Assembly: GCF_000143415.4 (NCBI RefSeq)
Contig: NW_003314364.1
Coordinates: 197,725-228,744, forward strand
Direction of reading: 5' to 3'
From: Selaginella moellendorffii
Lineage: Eukaryota > Streptophyta > Lycopodiopsida > Selaginellales > Selaginellaceae
DNA: 31,020 bases
Made by a program: the position numbers and the translations under genes. The notes below the pieces were generated by a model. That model was not told the origin of the DNA. It was given only the letters and a program-made list of their open reading frames with translations, and made no database searches. Positions 9,105 through 19,512 of this stretch are shown here, piece by piece; the first letter of the stretch is position 1, and each line of letters opens with the position of its first letter.

Positions 9105-9494
9105 TTTCAGTTTTTGAATGATAAAGAAATGATTTAGGCTCAAAGCCGAGTCAACATGCTTGAGATCTATTTGGTTCCGTAGATCTAAGAGGGAAATCCA
9201 GACTGCTGTGTGGTCCTCCTGCTGCTTGAAGTTGAATTTGGACTTGTACTGGGGAGAGAATTGCTCTGAACTTATGTAAATAGTATCCAGAGTTGATGGT
9301 GAAGTTCACCGGGGTGACTGCTGGGCAACTGGAAGGGGCGTTCCAAACACGTTTGGTATGACAGAAGTGTGTTCCGACTGTGGTTTCGGGAGCTCTGCAG
9401 TCTCTTCGTCCAGTATGATACTTTTCCTGCTTCTGGATCTGATATCAATCTTTGATTGTCGTCTCCTGCTGCTACGTGATTTGCTGGTTTGCAT
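9105..9494 (-). pseudogene. Possible C-terminal continuation of the Crinkler/RHS-like gene (Arg/Ser-rich, then open frame)
   Basis: On the minus strand a frame begins at about 9494 with a basic Arg/Ser-rich stretch (SRSSRRRQSK, RSRSRKS), the kind of composition seen in nuclear-localisation or RS segments. It continues open to about 9107 with a single internal TGA at about 9308. The downstream part contains WISLLDLRNQIDLKH and looks protein-like. It is in a different frame from the tail I infer for the upstream gene, so it would need another short intron or a shift. It could also be an unrelated decayed exon. Confidence 0.3.
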
Positions 9495-11103
9495 CTCCAG
9501 TACCCAATCCAGCCATCATCTCCTTTGCTATCAGATGCGCGATTTCCTGAATTCTGCTTTGCGCTTAATGGTAAACTCATTGCAAAACACTGAAATCATC
9601 CCAACTCACACTCCACTATCCAGAACGTATTGAGTGATCCCAACTAGCCTCCGCAGGATTCTTTCATCTCGGAGCACGAGGTTCCTGGACTTCCTCCAGT
9701 TTTGATAGCCAGCTGCAGGGTAAAGTTCGGATGTAGTAACAATGTATACCTTGACCCTGTGAGGAGGAATTCCAAACTTGTGCATCACCTTCAGCATTGC
9801 TGCGTACTTGAGGCCATGTGCATGCCTTGCAGAGCTGAGGGTCACTTGGTACACCTCCAAAACGTCTAGCCAACCTGCCAGTCGCACAATCTTCATGGCA
9901 TCGATTGTTTCTTCAACAGCAGACTCTGGCCAGATGATCTGATTCACAGGAGCAGCAACTGGTAAGCTTTCCAGTTTTGGAACTTCGAAAGGCTGTCCGA
10001 AATTGAACACCATCTCCTGGTCATCCAGGCTTGTATCTTCATAGACTTGGCGAACCTTGAATCGCTGAACTCCGCGAGCTAGTGACTTGAATTCGTGCTG
10101 AAATACATTGCCCTTGCAACCATTTACTCCGTGCGCTGCCAAACCCTTGAAGGACAGGAACAGCCGTAATGCCCCACTTGTTGACTCTTTAAGCTTCTTT
10201 CGGGCAGCCTCGGACAGGTATGGAGAAGCAAACATGTACTCCTAGCTGGCGTATCCCTGTTTCACCCTCTGGTGCACTACCTTGTGGGATGGATGGTCTT
10301 CATCAGCCACCTGCGTGCCCACCAATTCAACTGTCTGCTGTATGGACTGCAAACCGCTTACTACCTCATCCAAGTCTACGTGCGGCTTCTCCAGCACAAA
10401 CCGAGCCGTGCCACCCCATTTCTTGTACCGCTCTTTCACAACATCTAGTGTCAGCTTCTTTCTTGCTTCGAGCAAAGCAATCAACTCCCCATTCTCCACA
10501 GCAACTTCCTGAAGATGTGCGAGAGCTGGCAGTCTCGGATCAAATATCTCCTGCCAAGCCAGTGCGATCTCCGCAGCAGACCAGACCGGTAGCAAGACAA
10601 GATCTCCACGTCTCCACGTCCATCCTTGTCGTAATCCTGGAAGTTGAGCAGCTTGGGGGTGGTGGCAAGTAATGACTTGCAGCTGAACGAAGGGACTTCA
10701 GGCATCTTGCCATCCACCAAAAGGTAGACTTCGGGGTCGTATAGAACGGACTTGTTTCTCAGCTTCAGACACGTGTAAGCCTCACCAGTACCCGGCGCTT
10801 CCACAGGCTGCGGTTCAAATAGGAAGAAATCTCCTCCCTTGGTCTGGACTGCAATGGCTTTCCTCTGCTTCATTAAACTGAGCAGCATGCAGATGATAAA
10901 GCCGGTCTTGCCAATCCCAGGCACTCCAACTAGCAGAACTGCCTTAACTCCGGCGTCCCAATGTGCCTGCACCCTTTCCTGAACACTCACATAGCTCCGC
11001 CTCTCTAAGATCTTGGTGCCGCTAGCCTTGCACCAAATCCTCTCTACAGCCTCCTTACACCGCTCGGATGAGAACACGTACATTTTCAGCTCCAGCAGTC
11101 CTG

Positions 11104-11151
11104 CTATGAACAACACTCAGACAGGATTTGTCATAGTAATGCTCAACTTAC
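11104..11151 (-). other. 48-nt intron of the Crinkler/RHS-like gene
   Basis: Begins GTAAGTTGAG, a strong plant donor, and ends TTCATAG. Removing it links the acidic exon to the frame that contains the P-loop. Confidence 0.7.
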
Positions 11152-11218
11152 CCGGCTGAGCAGGTTCCGGTAGATCATTATAAGCATTCTCCATCATTTC
11201 CAATTCTTCGCCTGGGTC

Positions 11219-11266
11219 CTGAATTCATGCGGAACGTGAGAAAGAAAAAGAAAACAACAGGCTCAC
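11219..11266 (-). other. 48-nt intron of the Crinkler/RHS-like gene
   Basis: Begins GTGAGCC, has a long pyrimidine tract and a CTCAC branch-like word, and ends ATTCAG. Splicing joins an acidic stretch (SDEE) to another acidic one in frame. Confidence 0.65.
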
Positions 11267-11427
11267 CTCTTCGTCTGAAGCTTGCTCAATTATTTCCTCC
11301 TCAGAACCAGAAGGAGGAACAATCGGACTGTACTGAGCAGGCAGCTCCGGGATTTCATTCTCCTGCCGAAGAGTGACGGTCACCTCCGTACACTCAAATC
11401 CCCACTCCAATGTGCAGGCATCTTCCA

Positions 11428-11478
11428 CTGCACAAGAAGGATGTGAACACAAAACAACAAAGGGAAGACACACCATAC
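11428..11478 (-). other. 51-nt intron of the Crinkler/RHS-like gene
   Basis: Begins GTATGGTGTG and ends CTTGTGCAG with a T-rich middle. Its length is a multiple of three and it contains no stop, so retention and splicing both keep the frame. Confidence 0.6.
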
Positions 11479-11785
11479 CATGGTCTGTGGTGTCAGGCCT
11501 CATATAGTCACGAAGCGCAATGCAAAAGAGAGCCGAAAGGTGGGAGCGGAGAGACCTGAAGTTGACATTGGCTAGCTCGTCCAACTTATGGAACCCCGCG
11601 TTCGTCAGGCTCTTCACCATCTTCAAGTTTGCGGTGGGAAGGATACCTTGAACTGAGAAATTCATGAATGCTCTCAGACTCGCGCTTCGGAGCCATGAAA
11701 CCCTAGCGTTAATTTTTCCGTCTGCTGCAGATAATTTCCAGACCGTGCAGGAGACAGTGTGGCAGGGGATCGACTCTAGGTACAC

Positions 11786-13390
11786 AGCTCTCTATCCAAG
11801 ATGAAGTGAAGAATGGCACTGTACCCCTCTTGTGCCTCAACAAATTGGGAGTGCGATGATGAACATCTTGAAGAGGCCAAGATCTTCTATGTTGCACTGC
11901 ACACATGATGTGATGCATTTTTTCAGGTAATCGGATGGCACACTGATTTCAGGAAACGATTGATATGGGTCTCTGCACCCCCGGAACTGCCAAGAAATTT
12001 GGAATGGATCTTGTGAAACCACTAACAACGGGAAAAGTCCTTAAGCATGAAACAAAACCTGTAGTCTGTCAACAACTTGGTTGGTCGCTATGGGTCACTG
12101 TAATCTCTTTTATACATCACTTAGTCCCATTGAATATGAATTTTTGATGCTTTTTCAGACCCACTATACGAAAAAATTTGTTTTTTCAGACCTCTCCCTA
12201 ATACAATTGTAAGTTTTATAGTAAATTAACATTTTCCAGCTGAAATCAAGGGTTAGTATTAAACTATATCCATATAATTATACATTTAGGGCATAACTAT
12301 GTTTAAGATATTAATTTATTTTTTCCTAGATTAAATCATTTAAGGCATAACTAGGAATAAATAAATTAATATCTTAAACACTTTGATTAAGCCTGTATTA
12401 AAACTGAATTTTGGAATTTGAATAGGATCTAATTGGGATTGAATGCTGAATTCAACAATTCAAATTCACTTTGTTAGTAAAGAAAGGCTGCATGGTGGAT
12501 CTGTTCTTCCTCTTCGCCACTTTTTTCTAGGGTTCATAGGATTGGAATGATGTGCTTTGGCAGCTTGTATTTTTGGTCACAATCAACTTTCACGGGTGTG
12601 TTTGTTGATATAAAGACCATATCAAAAGCAGCTAGCTGAGGCAACTCTAAACGGCAACAAGTTATGAAATTTCACTCCTCTTTCATGGCATGAAAAGTTT
12701 TAATTTAGGCATGACCATTTCAGAAGCTGGGTACTGATATTTGATTAGCCAGATGGTGTCCTTACTCTTTCTACTTTCCAGTTATGTATACTTAGGGAGC
12801 CAAGTCAACAGGACTCTACTGTTGACTTTGAGAATATTTTATTAGAATAATTGTTGCCATCTAAAGAATATTCTCTCATTTATATTGCTGTTTAAAAATA
12901 TACTAAGAATAGAGTTTATATTTAAGGATAGTACTAGCCTTGAAAGTTAGTATTATAATATTAATACTAACTTTCTTTTTTAAGATTAAGTATTTGAACT
13001 ATGTTTATATGTTTAAAATACAACTACAAAGTGGAAGTTTTCACTGATGATTGGGAAGGCATAATAACAAATGTTGATGTCTATCTCTGTCTAGCAAACT
13101 CCAATGACATTACCTTAATTTTCAATGTTGCAGTGAAGTAGGGCACCAAGCAGTAAAAGTTTCACTATTGGTCAATGAGTGAGAGATACAGTTATGGAGA
13201 GAACAATGAATGAATTCAAGTTGAAATGTTCAAATTGTAATCATGAGGCTCTTACACTTTTAAAAGAGAAGTCCCAACATTTGGAGGCAAAGACAGTCAA
13301 AGACAATGGATTAAGTAAATTTGATAAAACTCATGGCACAAACTTAGTTCATTTGAAGAATAAATGGTAGAAATAGGAAATTTAAAGCAA
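11786..13390. other. AT-rich spacer, no recognised gene
   Basis: Short frames only. The stretch 11837-12028 on the minus strand could hold a further 5' exon of the Crinkler/RHS-like gene but shows no domain. A near-perfect foldback lies at 12301-12379. A 63-residue frame at 13179-13370 has no recognisable motif. Confidence 0.4.
12301..12379. repeat. 79-nt foldback (29-bp stem, 21-nt loop)
   Basis: 12301-12329 and 12351-12379 are reverse complements at 28 of 29 positions. The arms are AT-rich (GTTTAAGATATTAATTTA...). Could be a tiny MITE or a hairpin RNA precursor; no terminal duplication is evident. Confidence 0.8.
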
Positions 13391-13394
13391 TGGT

Positions 13395-14540
13395 CAAGCA
13401 ATCTATAATGACCCAAGCTTGTTCATTTTGCCTTGTGTTCTTGGCAAATATGTAATTAAATCCATGGATATGCTTATCCGTCTATCCTCTAGGATAGGCA
13501 ATGACACCAAAAGCCCCATTGGCTTTTTCTTTGGCACTTTTACTTGTCAAAAATTCTTGCATATCTTGCAATATTTGAGAATGTCATTTTTCATGTTCTT
13601 CCAAAAGAACTTACTCTTGATAAATCATACATCTTCTTCCCCTAAAATGACTAGCCTGTACGTGGTCATGATAATAGTAAAGGACATGGTTGATTAGCTT
13701 ATCAACTTGGGGCAGATATACTTGGCCATTGTACAAAAGCAAGCCATTCTAGCATAAAAAAGGTGACTCCATGTGCACACTAAGCTCATGTACCTTAGCA
13801 TCCTATTGTTGAATTTGTCTGACCATGCTCGCAAATTCTGTTACAGCTTTTGTCAAAGCATAAAAAATCCTTTCCTAAAATTCTCCCACAATAGTAGAAC
13901 ACACGTGAGACAAGGCATTAGCCACAACATTTATGCATCCAGCTTGTACTTAATAGGAAATTCTCAAACTCCATAGGTTTGATTATCCACTGTGCCTAGC
14001 AAGAGTTAAGCTCCTTCTATTTAATAAAAAGTACTAATGACTTATACCATAAACACAACACCAAATAAATAATGTTGCCACATGGGTAAATCACATGATA
14101 ATTCAGCTGAAAACACGTCTCTGAACTTCTCAAGTTCCTCACCACAATTGATTCTCCACACAACAATTTTGACATATCCAACTCATGGATATACATCAAA
14201 CAGAGTTCACTTTCTTTATTGCACATAATGCTCTTCAAAGACATCAACTTAGTCAAGCTTAGAACATCAAGTAACTGCAACCTTCTGTGGATTGGTCCTT
14301 ACCCCTTTAATAGAGACAATATCTCCTAAATACTTGCATTTAGATTGCATAAACTTGCATTTGCTCCTCTTAGCATAAATTTTATGCTTGTGTAGCAACT
14401 CCAACACTTTGCACAAATGCCATCTATGCTTTACTATATTCTGCTGAAGATAAGAATATTGTCAAGGAAAATCTCCACAAAGTCATGCAAATACTCCTTA
14501 AACATATGGGTTATACACTTTATAGAGGAATGTGCAATTG
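13395..14540 (-). pseudogene. Ty3/gypsy pol remnant (RT, RNase H end, integrase)
   Basis: On the minus strand, from high to low coordinates: an RT segment MFKEYLHDFVEIFLDNILIF near 14500-14440 (the FLDN stands for the usual (Y/F)xDD), then KHKIYAKRSKCKFMQ and KYLGDIVSIKG near 14330. The end of RNase H is seen as NVVANALSH near 13925. Next comes the zinc-binding H2C2 integrase domain (YNGQVYLPQVDKL, HVLYYYHDHVQASHFRG, YCKICKNF) and the start of the core (ISMDLITYLPRTQGKM) near 13430. The reading needs several frame changes and stops, so it is dead. Confidence 0.75.
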
Positions 14541-14542
14541 TA

Positions 14543-14670
14543 ACAAATGTTGTTGAGTTGAGGAGTTTCTTGGGAATGGCTGGTTATTATCACATGTTTA
14601 TTAAGCATTATGCTGATCTTACTATTCCCTTGACTCACCAGAACACTCATTTTGCTTCACTAGAATACTC
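14543..14670 (+). pseudogene. Inverted RT/RNase H junction fragment of Ty3/gypsy pol
   Basis: The plus-strand frame gives VVELRSFLGMAGYYHMFIKH and then YADLTIPLTHQ, the segment that normally follows the RT palm and links to RNase H. It lies back-to-back with the minus-strand RT fragment and carries what that fragment lacks, so it was probably part of the same copy before an inversion. Confidence 0.75.
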
Positions 14671-14949
14671 ATTTTGAGTGGGAGATGTTGCAGGAAGGGG
14701 CTGGGCAGATTTTGAGCTTAGCTCACAAGTTGAGCTCGAGTCAACAAAAGTCAATATAATCAATTAAATACAAAAGTTGAGATGAACTGACAAAAAAAAA
14801 AAATTGAATGTTTTAGTGGTATTATACAGTTTATGATATTTATTTTTATATTATTATTTTTTTTTAGACTGAAGATATTAAACTTAGTCTTCCTCAACAT
14901 CTATATCCACAAAAGGAGGAACTTGAGAAAAATGGTCTAGTCACAGGAT

Positions 14950-15207
14950 TGTAAGTGATTAATGTTTTCATTCCACTATCACATCTTTGACCATTTGGAG
15001 GAGTCTCACTCACAACTTTTATAAGTCTTATTCCAGATTTAGGGATATGTTAGCCGTGTGAATGGCATCTATGCCATTTAGCCTTTGCACTTGGTCCAAG
15101 TGCTCCACATGTCCAATCTCACAATAGACAACCCAAAGTATTACTAACCTATTAGCCCGTTACACTAAGCCATGTTTATTTACCCTTGTCTCATTGGTAG
15201 TCCAAGA
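14950..15207 (-). mobile_element. Degenerate inverted 3' end of an A/B/C/D-family LTR
   Basis: The reverse complement follows the last ~290 bp of the LTR at 19513-21345: the GGACTACCA block, GGCATGGCCTTAGCGTAACG, GGAGCACTTGGACCAAGTGC, GAGACTCCTCC and a terminal ACTTACA. It has many substitutions. Confidence 0.65.
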
Positions 15208-15210
15208 CAT

Positions 15211-15643
15211 TGTGAGACACAAATCCCAAAGCTCCAAAAGTGGAGCCAAAAGGGTGCCACATAGTAGTGGCTGAAGCAAAAGCTAAATGAACATAACACA
15301 TTTGGACTAAAAGCTCTGACTTAAAAATTCAAGAGCGGGAGTGGAATTTTCAATGAAGTGCTCAAGGAACGAGCACAAAATGAGCAATAAGTGAGTCTCT
15401 AGAAAAGGGACACAAGAGGACCAACACATAACATGTGGAAGTGTCGAGATGGACCCGAGATGAAGTCCAAGATGGAATCTGAGATGGACCTGAGACGGAG
15501 TCCGAGATGGAGTTTGTGATGGAACCGAAATAGAGTTTGAGATGGACTCAAGATAAAGTTCAAGATGGAGTCTGAGATGGACCCTAGATGGAGTCCGAGA
15601 TGGACCGCAAGATGGAGTTCAAGATAGACCCAAGATGGAGTCT
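15211..15643 (+). mobile_element. Degenerate 5' end of an A/B/C/D-family LTR (E)
   Basis: Starts TGTGAGACACAAATCCC and follows the family through AGTGGAGCC, GTGCCACATAGTAGTGG and GAGCGGGAGTGGAA into a decayed GAGATGGA minisatellite. It breaks off at about 15643, where it abuts the gag remnant. CpG-containing words are mostly changed to TG/CA forms, as expected for an old methylated copy. Confidence 0.7.
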
Positions 15644-15645
15644 AA

Positions 15646-16368
15646 AAAACTTAAACCCTCTAGAAAATAACTCCGAGCATCTTCGTCACTCATATTTGCA
15701 ATCATAATGTGCTTCTGAGCAAATGCATTAATGTAATGCATGAGATCCCCTCACTGCTTTAACTGCCGCAGCTCTGCGCGAAGTCTCAGACCAAGATCAT
15801 CTGGCAAGTATTCCTTATGAATACGAGACCGCATCTTGGTCCAACTTCTAGTTTGCCCTTTTTCAGCACACACTTGGCGCCACCAAGTTTTGGCATGATC
15901 GGTGAGAAAGGATTATGTGCACGCAACTTTTGTACGATCATCTACATCTGCCACTATGAAATAGTTTTCCATATTGTAGACCTAGTCTTCCAAAACCTGA
16001 TAGTCCCGCATGCCTCTAAAGTTGGGTGGTTTCAGAGGCTTGAACTTTGAAACTCGTGCAACCGGGGGTGGCTGCTGAACTTCATCATCCTCAGAACTTG
16101 AAGAGGAGTCCGGTTGCTTAGGCTTAGCTGGTTTAGCTGCCTCAGCTTCTTTCTTCCTCTTCTTGTTCTCCTTCTTCAATTTGCGAATCTCCCTTCGCAA
16201 ATTCTCAATCTTGATTTCCTGAGCCGTACGTTGCAACGTTGCAGCATCTGGCTCTTCCTCTTCTAACTCGGCCTCAGCCTCTTCTGCAGCTTCTCTAGTA
16301 GGAGTTTCCTCCTCTCAATTTGCCCGTCTAGAGGTTTCAATGTCATCAGCACGGTTCCTCTTCACCAT
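15646..16368 (-). pseudogene. Ty3/gypsy-like gag remnant
   Basis: Minus-strand frame from an ATG at 16368. It has an acidic Glu-rich N-terminus and a coiled-coil-like basic/acidic stretch (IENLRREIRKLKKENKKRK). These are followed by FKPLKPPNFRGMRDYQVLED and the capsid-type block DHAKTWWRQVCAEKGQ, then RIHKEYLPDDLGLRLRAELR and MHYINAFAQKHIMIANMSD, typical of plant Ty3/gypsy Gag. One reading frame is kept throughout but with four in-frame stops (about 16315, 15982, 15914 and 15752). The 3' end is cut by LTR fragment E. The gene follows a PBS and LTR H, so this is the 5' end of a minus-strand element. Confidence 0.8.
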
Positions 16369-16545
16369 CCTGCTAGCTGCATACATGCCTCTATCAGTAA
16401 CTGAACATGCTTACAACGTTCTTACCGAATGGTGCAATCCAACTAATCCTACATAGGTCGCTTCGGATCTACTAGAAAAGTCTCTGCGTATGCCACTTGA
16501 GTCAGAAAATCTGACAAAAGTTGGATAGGAATCGCTGAGACAATT

Positions 16546-16557
16546 TCTCTGATACCA
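16546..16557 (-). other. Primer-binding site, initiator tRNA-Met
   Basis: Minus-strand TGGTATCAGAGA lies two bases after the end of LTR H, the standard position. It matches the common plant PBS TGGTATCAGAGC except for the last base. Confidence 0.85.
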
Positions 16558-16559
16558 AA

Positions 16560-17476
16560 TGTAGCACACCTGAATTTGGAGTTGAACTCCAAGCCCATTG
16601 CGCTATGAACGAGGGTCTAGTACTATCCCACGAGCACCACCTCCCTGTATCCAGCACTTGCACACAAAATGGTGTCAGACGAAGTCTGGCACAATTTTGG
16701 CATACCGGTGGCCTAACACGAGGAGGAGGGTACCCCATCGACTAGAGCAGCATGGAGCTTGGGCTTAGACCCAAGCCGGATGCAAAACAAGGAGCGACAC
16801 AGCCCAGCGGGAGCCAAACTAATGTCTCAAGTGGTCGGACATGCATTCTAACCACTATCCCTACTATACATTTGGAACCCCCCACAGCCCCCCCCCCCCT
16901 TGAGGAACACATGCTTTAGACTTTCACCCCAAGTCTCCCTTAGTACCAGGAGTTAGTCTTTGGGACAAGCTTGAAACTTACTAAATATGTAATGGCGCTA
17001 GATTGCGAATTTGGACATGGGACGAACACTATTGTGTTCAGGCCGACCTCTACATTCCGTAGATATGCCAAATGAGTGAATCTAGACACTTTCTATAAAT
17101 AGCATTTGGGACCGAAATGAGATTAACACAAAGGGCATAATAGTGAGGGTGTTTGGCAGACATGGTAAGCTATCATCCGGCGATATTGAGGGACTAGTCT
17201 CAATACGTGAGGGTTCTTGCCAAGCCAGTGCAAGACAGAGCAAAAGAGAACTAAGAGCCAGGCCGAGTATGCTCAGCTAGAAACACATAGGATTTCCTAC
17301 CTTATGTCCATCCAGCCAAGTAGAAATGCTAAGTCCAGTTTACTAACACTTGGACAAGAGGGGCTAATAAAGGGAACCAGCAGTACTGACCTCCTGCTGT
17401 CGTGGCAGTAAGGAAAGAGTGTCCGTAAGGATTGGCCGACAAGTATCTTTCGATACCCGAAGTTACATTTGCGACA
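16560..17476 (-). mobile_element. LTR H (5' LTR of the gag-bearing element)
   Basis: On the minus strand it starts TGTCGCAAATG and ends GGTGTGCTACA; about 917 bp, with PBS and gag downstream. It contains the shared LTR core (16859-16929) with GTATAGTAGGGATAGTG and a poly-C/poly-G tract, closest to LTRs F and G. A perfect TTGGAGTT/AACTCCAA hairpin lies at 16576-16592. No minisatellite. Confidence 0.75.
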
Positions 17477-18189
17477 TTTAAGGAGTATAGTCTCTCCAAC
17501 TTAGAGACTCATCTAATCATAAATAGTTGTCCTTCCCCTTTTTTTGTTTAGTTTTCGCTAAACTCGTTAGAGAAACCTTTTATATCTCAATCCTGCTACT
17601 CATTCAGCTTTTATTACATAACTATAGCACTTTAGAACTTTAATTTTGACTTCTCAAGTAAATTTTGTGGGCAGGTTATACAAACTCCACTTCCCTATTC
17701 TAGAAAGTTCTTTATTTAAGGGCACCATTATCCTCTTTTCTATTTCATGCCATTCTAAGCACTAAATTCCATTTATCCATAATATATGTTAGGGTTGTTG
17801 TAGTATATGTGGTTTTGACTATTTATCCTATAGTGATTTACCATAAGATGTGGAATCTAAACCCTCTATATGCCACATGTCAAATGCCACATGCTACATA
17901 CCATATGTTCAAAAAACAATGGTGTAGAACCTGAGTGTCAGGGTCTTGGGCCACCGAATGAAGAAATGGAGCCAAATTCTTAAGCATGGAGCCAAGGAAT
18001 GAAGGTACTGGAGTACGGAGCAACTCTCGAGTATACAACCCAAGGAATGGAGGGATAGGAGCATGGAGTGACAAGGAGCAAAGGTACTGAAGTATGGAGT
18101 AACTCCCAAGTATACAACCCAAAGAGTGGAGGGACAGGAGCACAGAGTGACTTAGAACAGTCATAAAGTATTCAACATCCCAATGCCAA
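17477..18189. other. Spacer between LTRs H and I, possible short internal domain
   Basis: No gene. Next to LTR H a 21-nt hairpin (17489-17509) is the reverse complement of one in the internal domain of the complete element. The rest is AT-rich and ends in a two-copy tandem repeat (18002-18151). Confidence 0.4.
18002..18151. repeat. Two-copy tandem repeat, period 79 bp
   Basis: 18002-18072 and 18081-18151 share the pattern AAGGTACTG-AGTA-GGAG-AACTC-AGTATACAACCCAA ending GAGTGAC, with scattered substitutions. Confidence 0.8.
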
Positions 18190-18192
18190 AAC

Positions 18193-18964
18193 TAGCATGC
18201 AAAATGGAGCCAAATGGAATTTGGCACTATTTCAACATACCGGTGGCTTAACGTGAGGATATAGATACTCCACCAGCTCGCATGGTGTGGAACTTGGGCT
18301 TAGACCCAAGCTGGACATAGAACAAGGATAGGCACACAAGTGGGAGCTAGGATATGCCTCAAATTGGTCAGTCATACCCCCCCCCCCTAAGGAACACAGG
18401 CTTTGGGCTTTCACCCTTAGCCACCTTTAGTACCAGGAGTTAGTTTCTGGGACTAAGTCAAAACTTACTAAATATGGAATGGCACTAAATTATGAATTTG
18501 GACATCGGATGAACACCATTGTGTTTAGGACAATCTCTACATTTCGTAGATATGCTAAATTAGCAAATCTAGACACTTTCCATAAATAATAATTAGAATC
18601 GAATGATACTAACACAAAGTGTATGATAATGAGGGTGTTTGGCAGATATGGTAAGCTATTATCTGGCAATATTGAGGGACTAGTCTCAATACGTAAAAGT
18701 TCTTGTCAAGCTAGTGTAAAACAAAGCAAAAGAGAACTAATAAGTTGGGCCAAGTATGCTTGGCTAAATAGACACTTAGGAGTTCCTTCCTTATGTTTGT
18801 TCGGCCAAGTACAGATGCTAAGTTCAATTTATTAACACTTGAACAAGAGGGACTGATAAAGGGTCTAGTAATATTAACCTCCTGCCATTGTGATAGTAAG
18901 GAAATAATATCCGAAAGGACTAGTCAATAGATAACTTTCGATACCCAAAGTCACATTTATGACA
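18193..18964 (-). mobile_element. LTR I, truncated copy of the LTR H family (3' LTR)
   Basis: Plus-strand similarity to LTR H begins at about 18193, roughly 90 bp inside H, and runs through the ACATACCGGTGGC, GGGCTTAGACCCAAGC, TTTGGACAT and GATACC-AAGT blocks. It ends in TATGACA versus GCGACA. Part of the core, including the TATA-like word, is deleted near 18377. A purine tract lies immediately upstream on the minus strand, marking it as a 3' LTR. Confidence 0.7.
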
Positions 18965-18976
18965 CTCTCCCCCCTT
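18965..18976 (-). other. Polypurine tract
   Basis: Minus-strand AAGGGGGGAGAG directly abuts the 5' TG of LTR I, the expected plus-strand primer for reverse transcription. Confidence 0.7.
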
Positions 18977-19507
18977 AGAGAAGATTGACGTCTTTGCCAA
19001 TATATATTCTAATCTAGAACATTGCCAAGAAAACAACTCTAGAAAAAGTTTATGGTATTTAGACTTTGTGAGAAATGCACTAACTTAAATGAGTTAGGAG
19101 GCAACTTCTTTTTCTAACACAAATGCGCTACCAACTCAAATACCTTCCAATTGTTGCTGACAAGGAAATGACTAATGGAGTTAGCCACCCTTGCTACTTT
19201 GGGTGTCACCCAGCTTACAAAAGTGTGATACACCCCTACCTGTAGAGATGTAGAGAAAGAAGCCAAAGGCCCCAACCCTCATAAGCATAGAAACCAAACC
19301 CGTCAGTAAAATTTAAATAGACTATTGTAAACAAGTAGTTAGAGTTGTTTATATAGTCACGCCTTTTGGAACAACATAAGGAACATCAAGAGAGAGGCGA
19401 GTGATGTGACCAATCGATAGTAACTATCCCATGACTAAAGATTTCACCATGCACATGAAATGTCGAAGCCAGTTTGCCTATATTGGCCCAAACTCAAAGA
19501 TCAATAT
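18977..19507. other. Non-coding remainder of a minus-strand element, no recognised gene
   Basis: Should be the internal 3' end of the element that owned LTR I. I see no coding match on either strand. Confidence 0.35.
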
Positions 19508-19512
19508 ATGGA

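Larger units (their letters stand above)
9472..11785 (-). pseudogene. Crinkler/RHS-type P-loop NTPase with a C-terminal nuclease-like domain, broken
   Basis: The minus-strand reading contains, in order, an N-terminal segment that I do not recognise (about 11785-11280), a P-loop GVPGIGKT (10927-10904), a DPEVYLLVDGK strand, and PVWSAAEI followed by KKWGGTARFVLE. It ends with a C-terminal block with YQVTLSSARHAHGL and VKVYIVTTSELYPAAGYQNW. This order is that of the Crinkler (CRN) and trypanosome retrotransposon-hot-spot (RHS) superfamily, whose C-terminal part is a restriction-endonuclease-like fold. Introns fitting GT-AG and frame lie at 11428-11478, 11219-11266, 11104-11151 and, less surely, 9554-9609. 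Two lesions break it: an 8-bp tandem duplication (10604-10619) that shifts the frame, and an in-frame TAG at 10242-10244. The start is uncertain; an ATG at 11665 is in frame. Confidence 0.75.

Noticed and set aside
9606-11116. Three separate small minus-strand genes
   Set aside because: The frames are consecutive parts of one Crinkler/RHS-type protein separated by an 8-bp duplication and an in-frame TAG.
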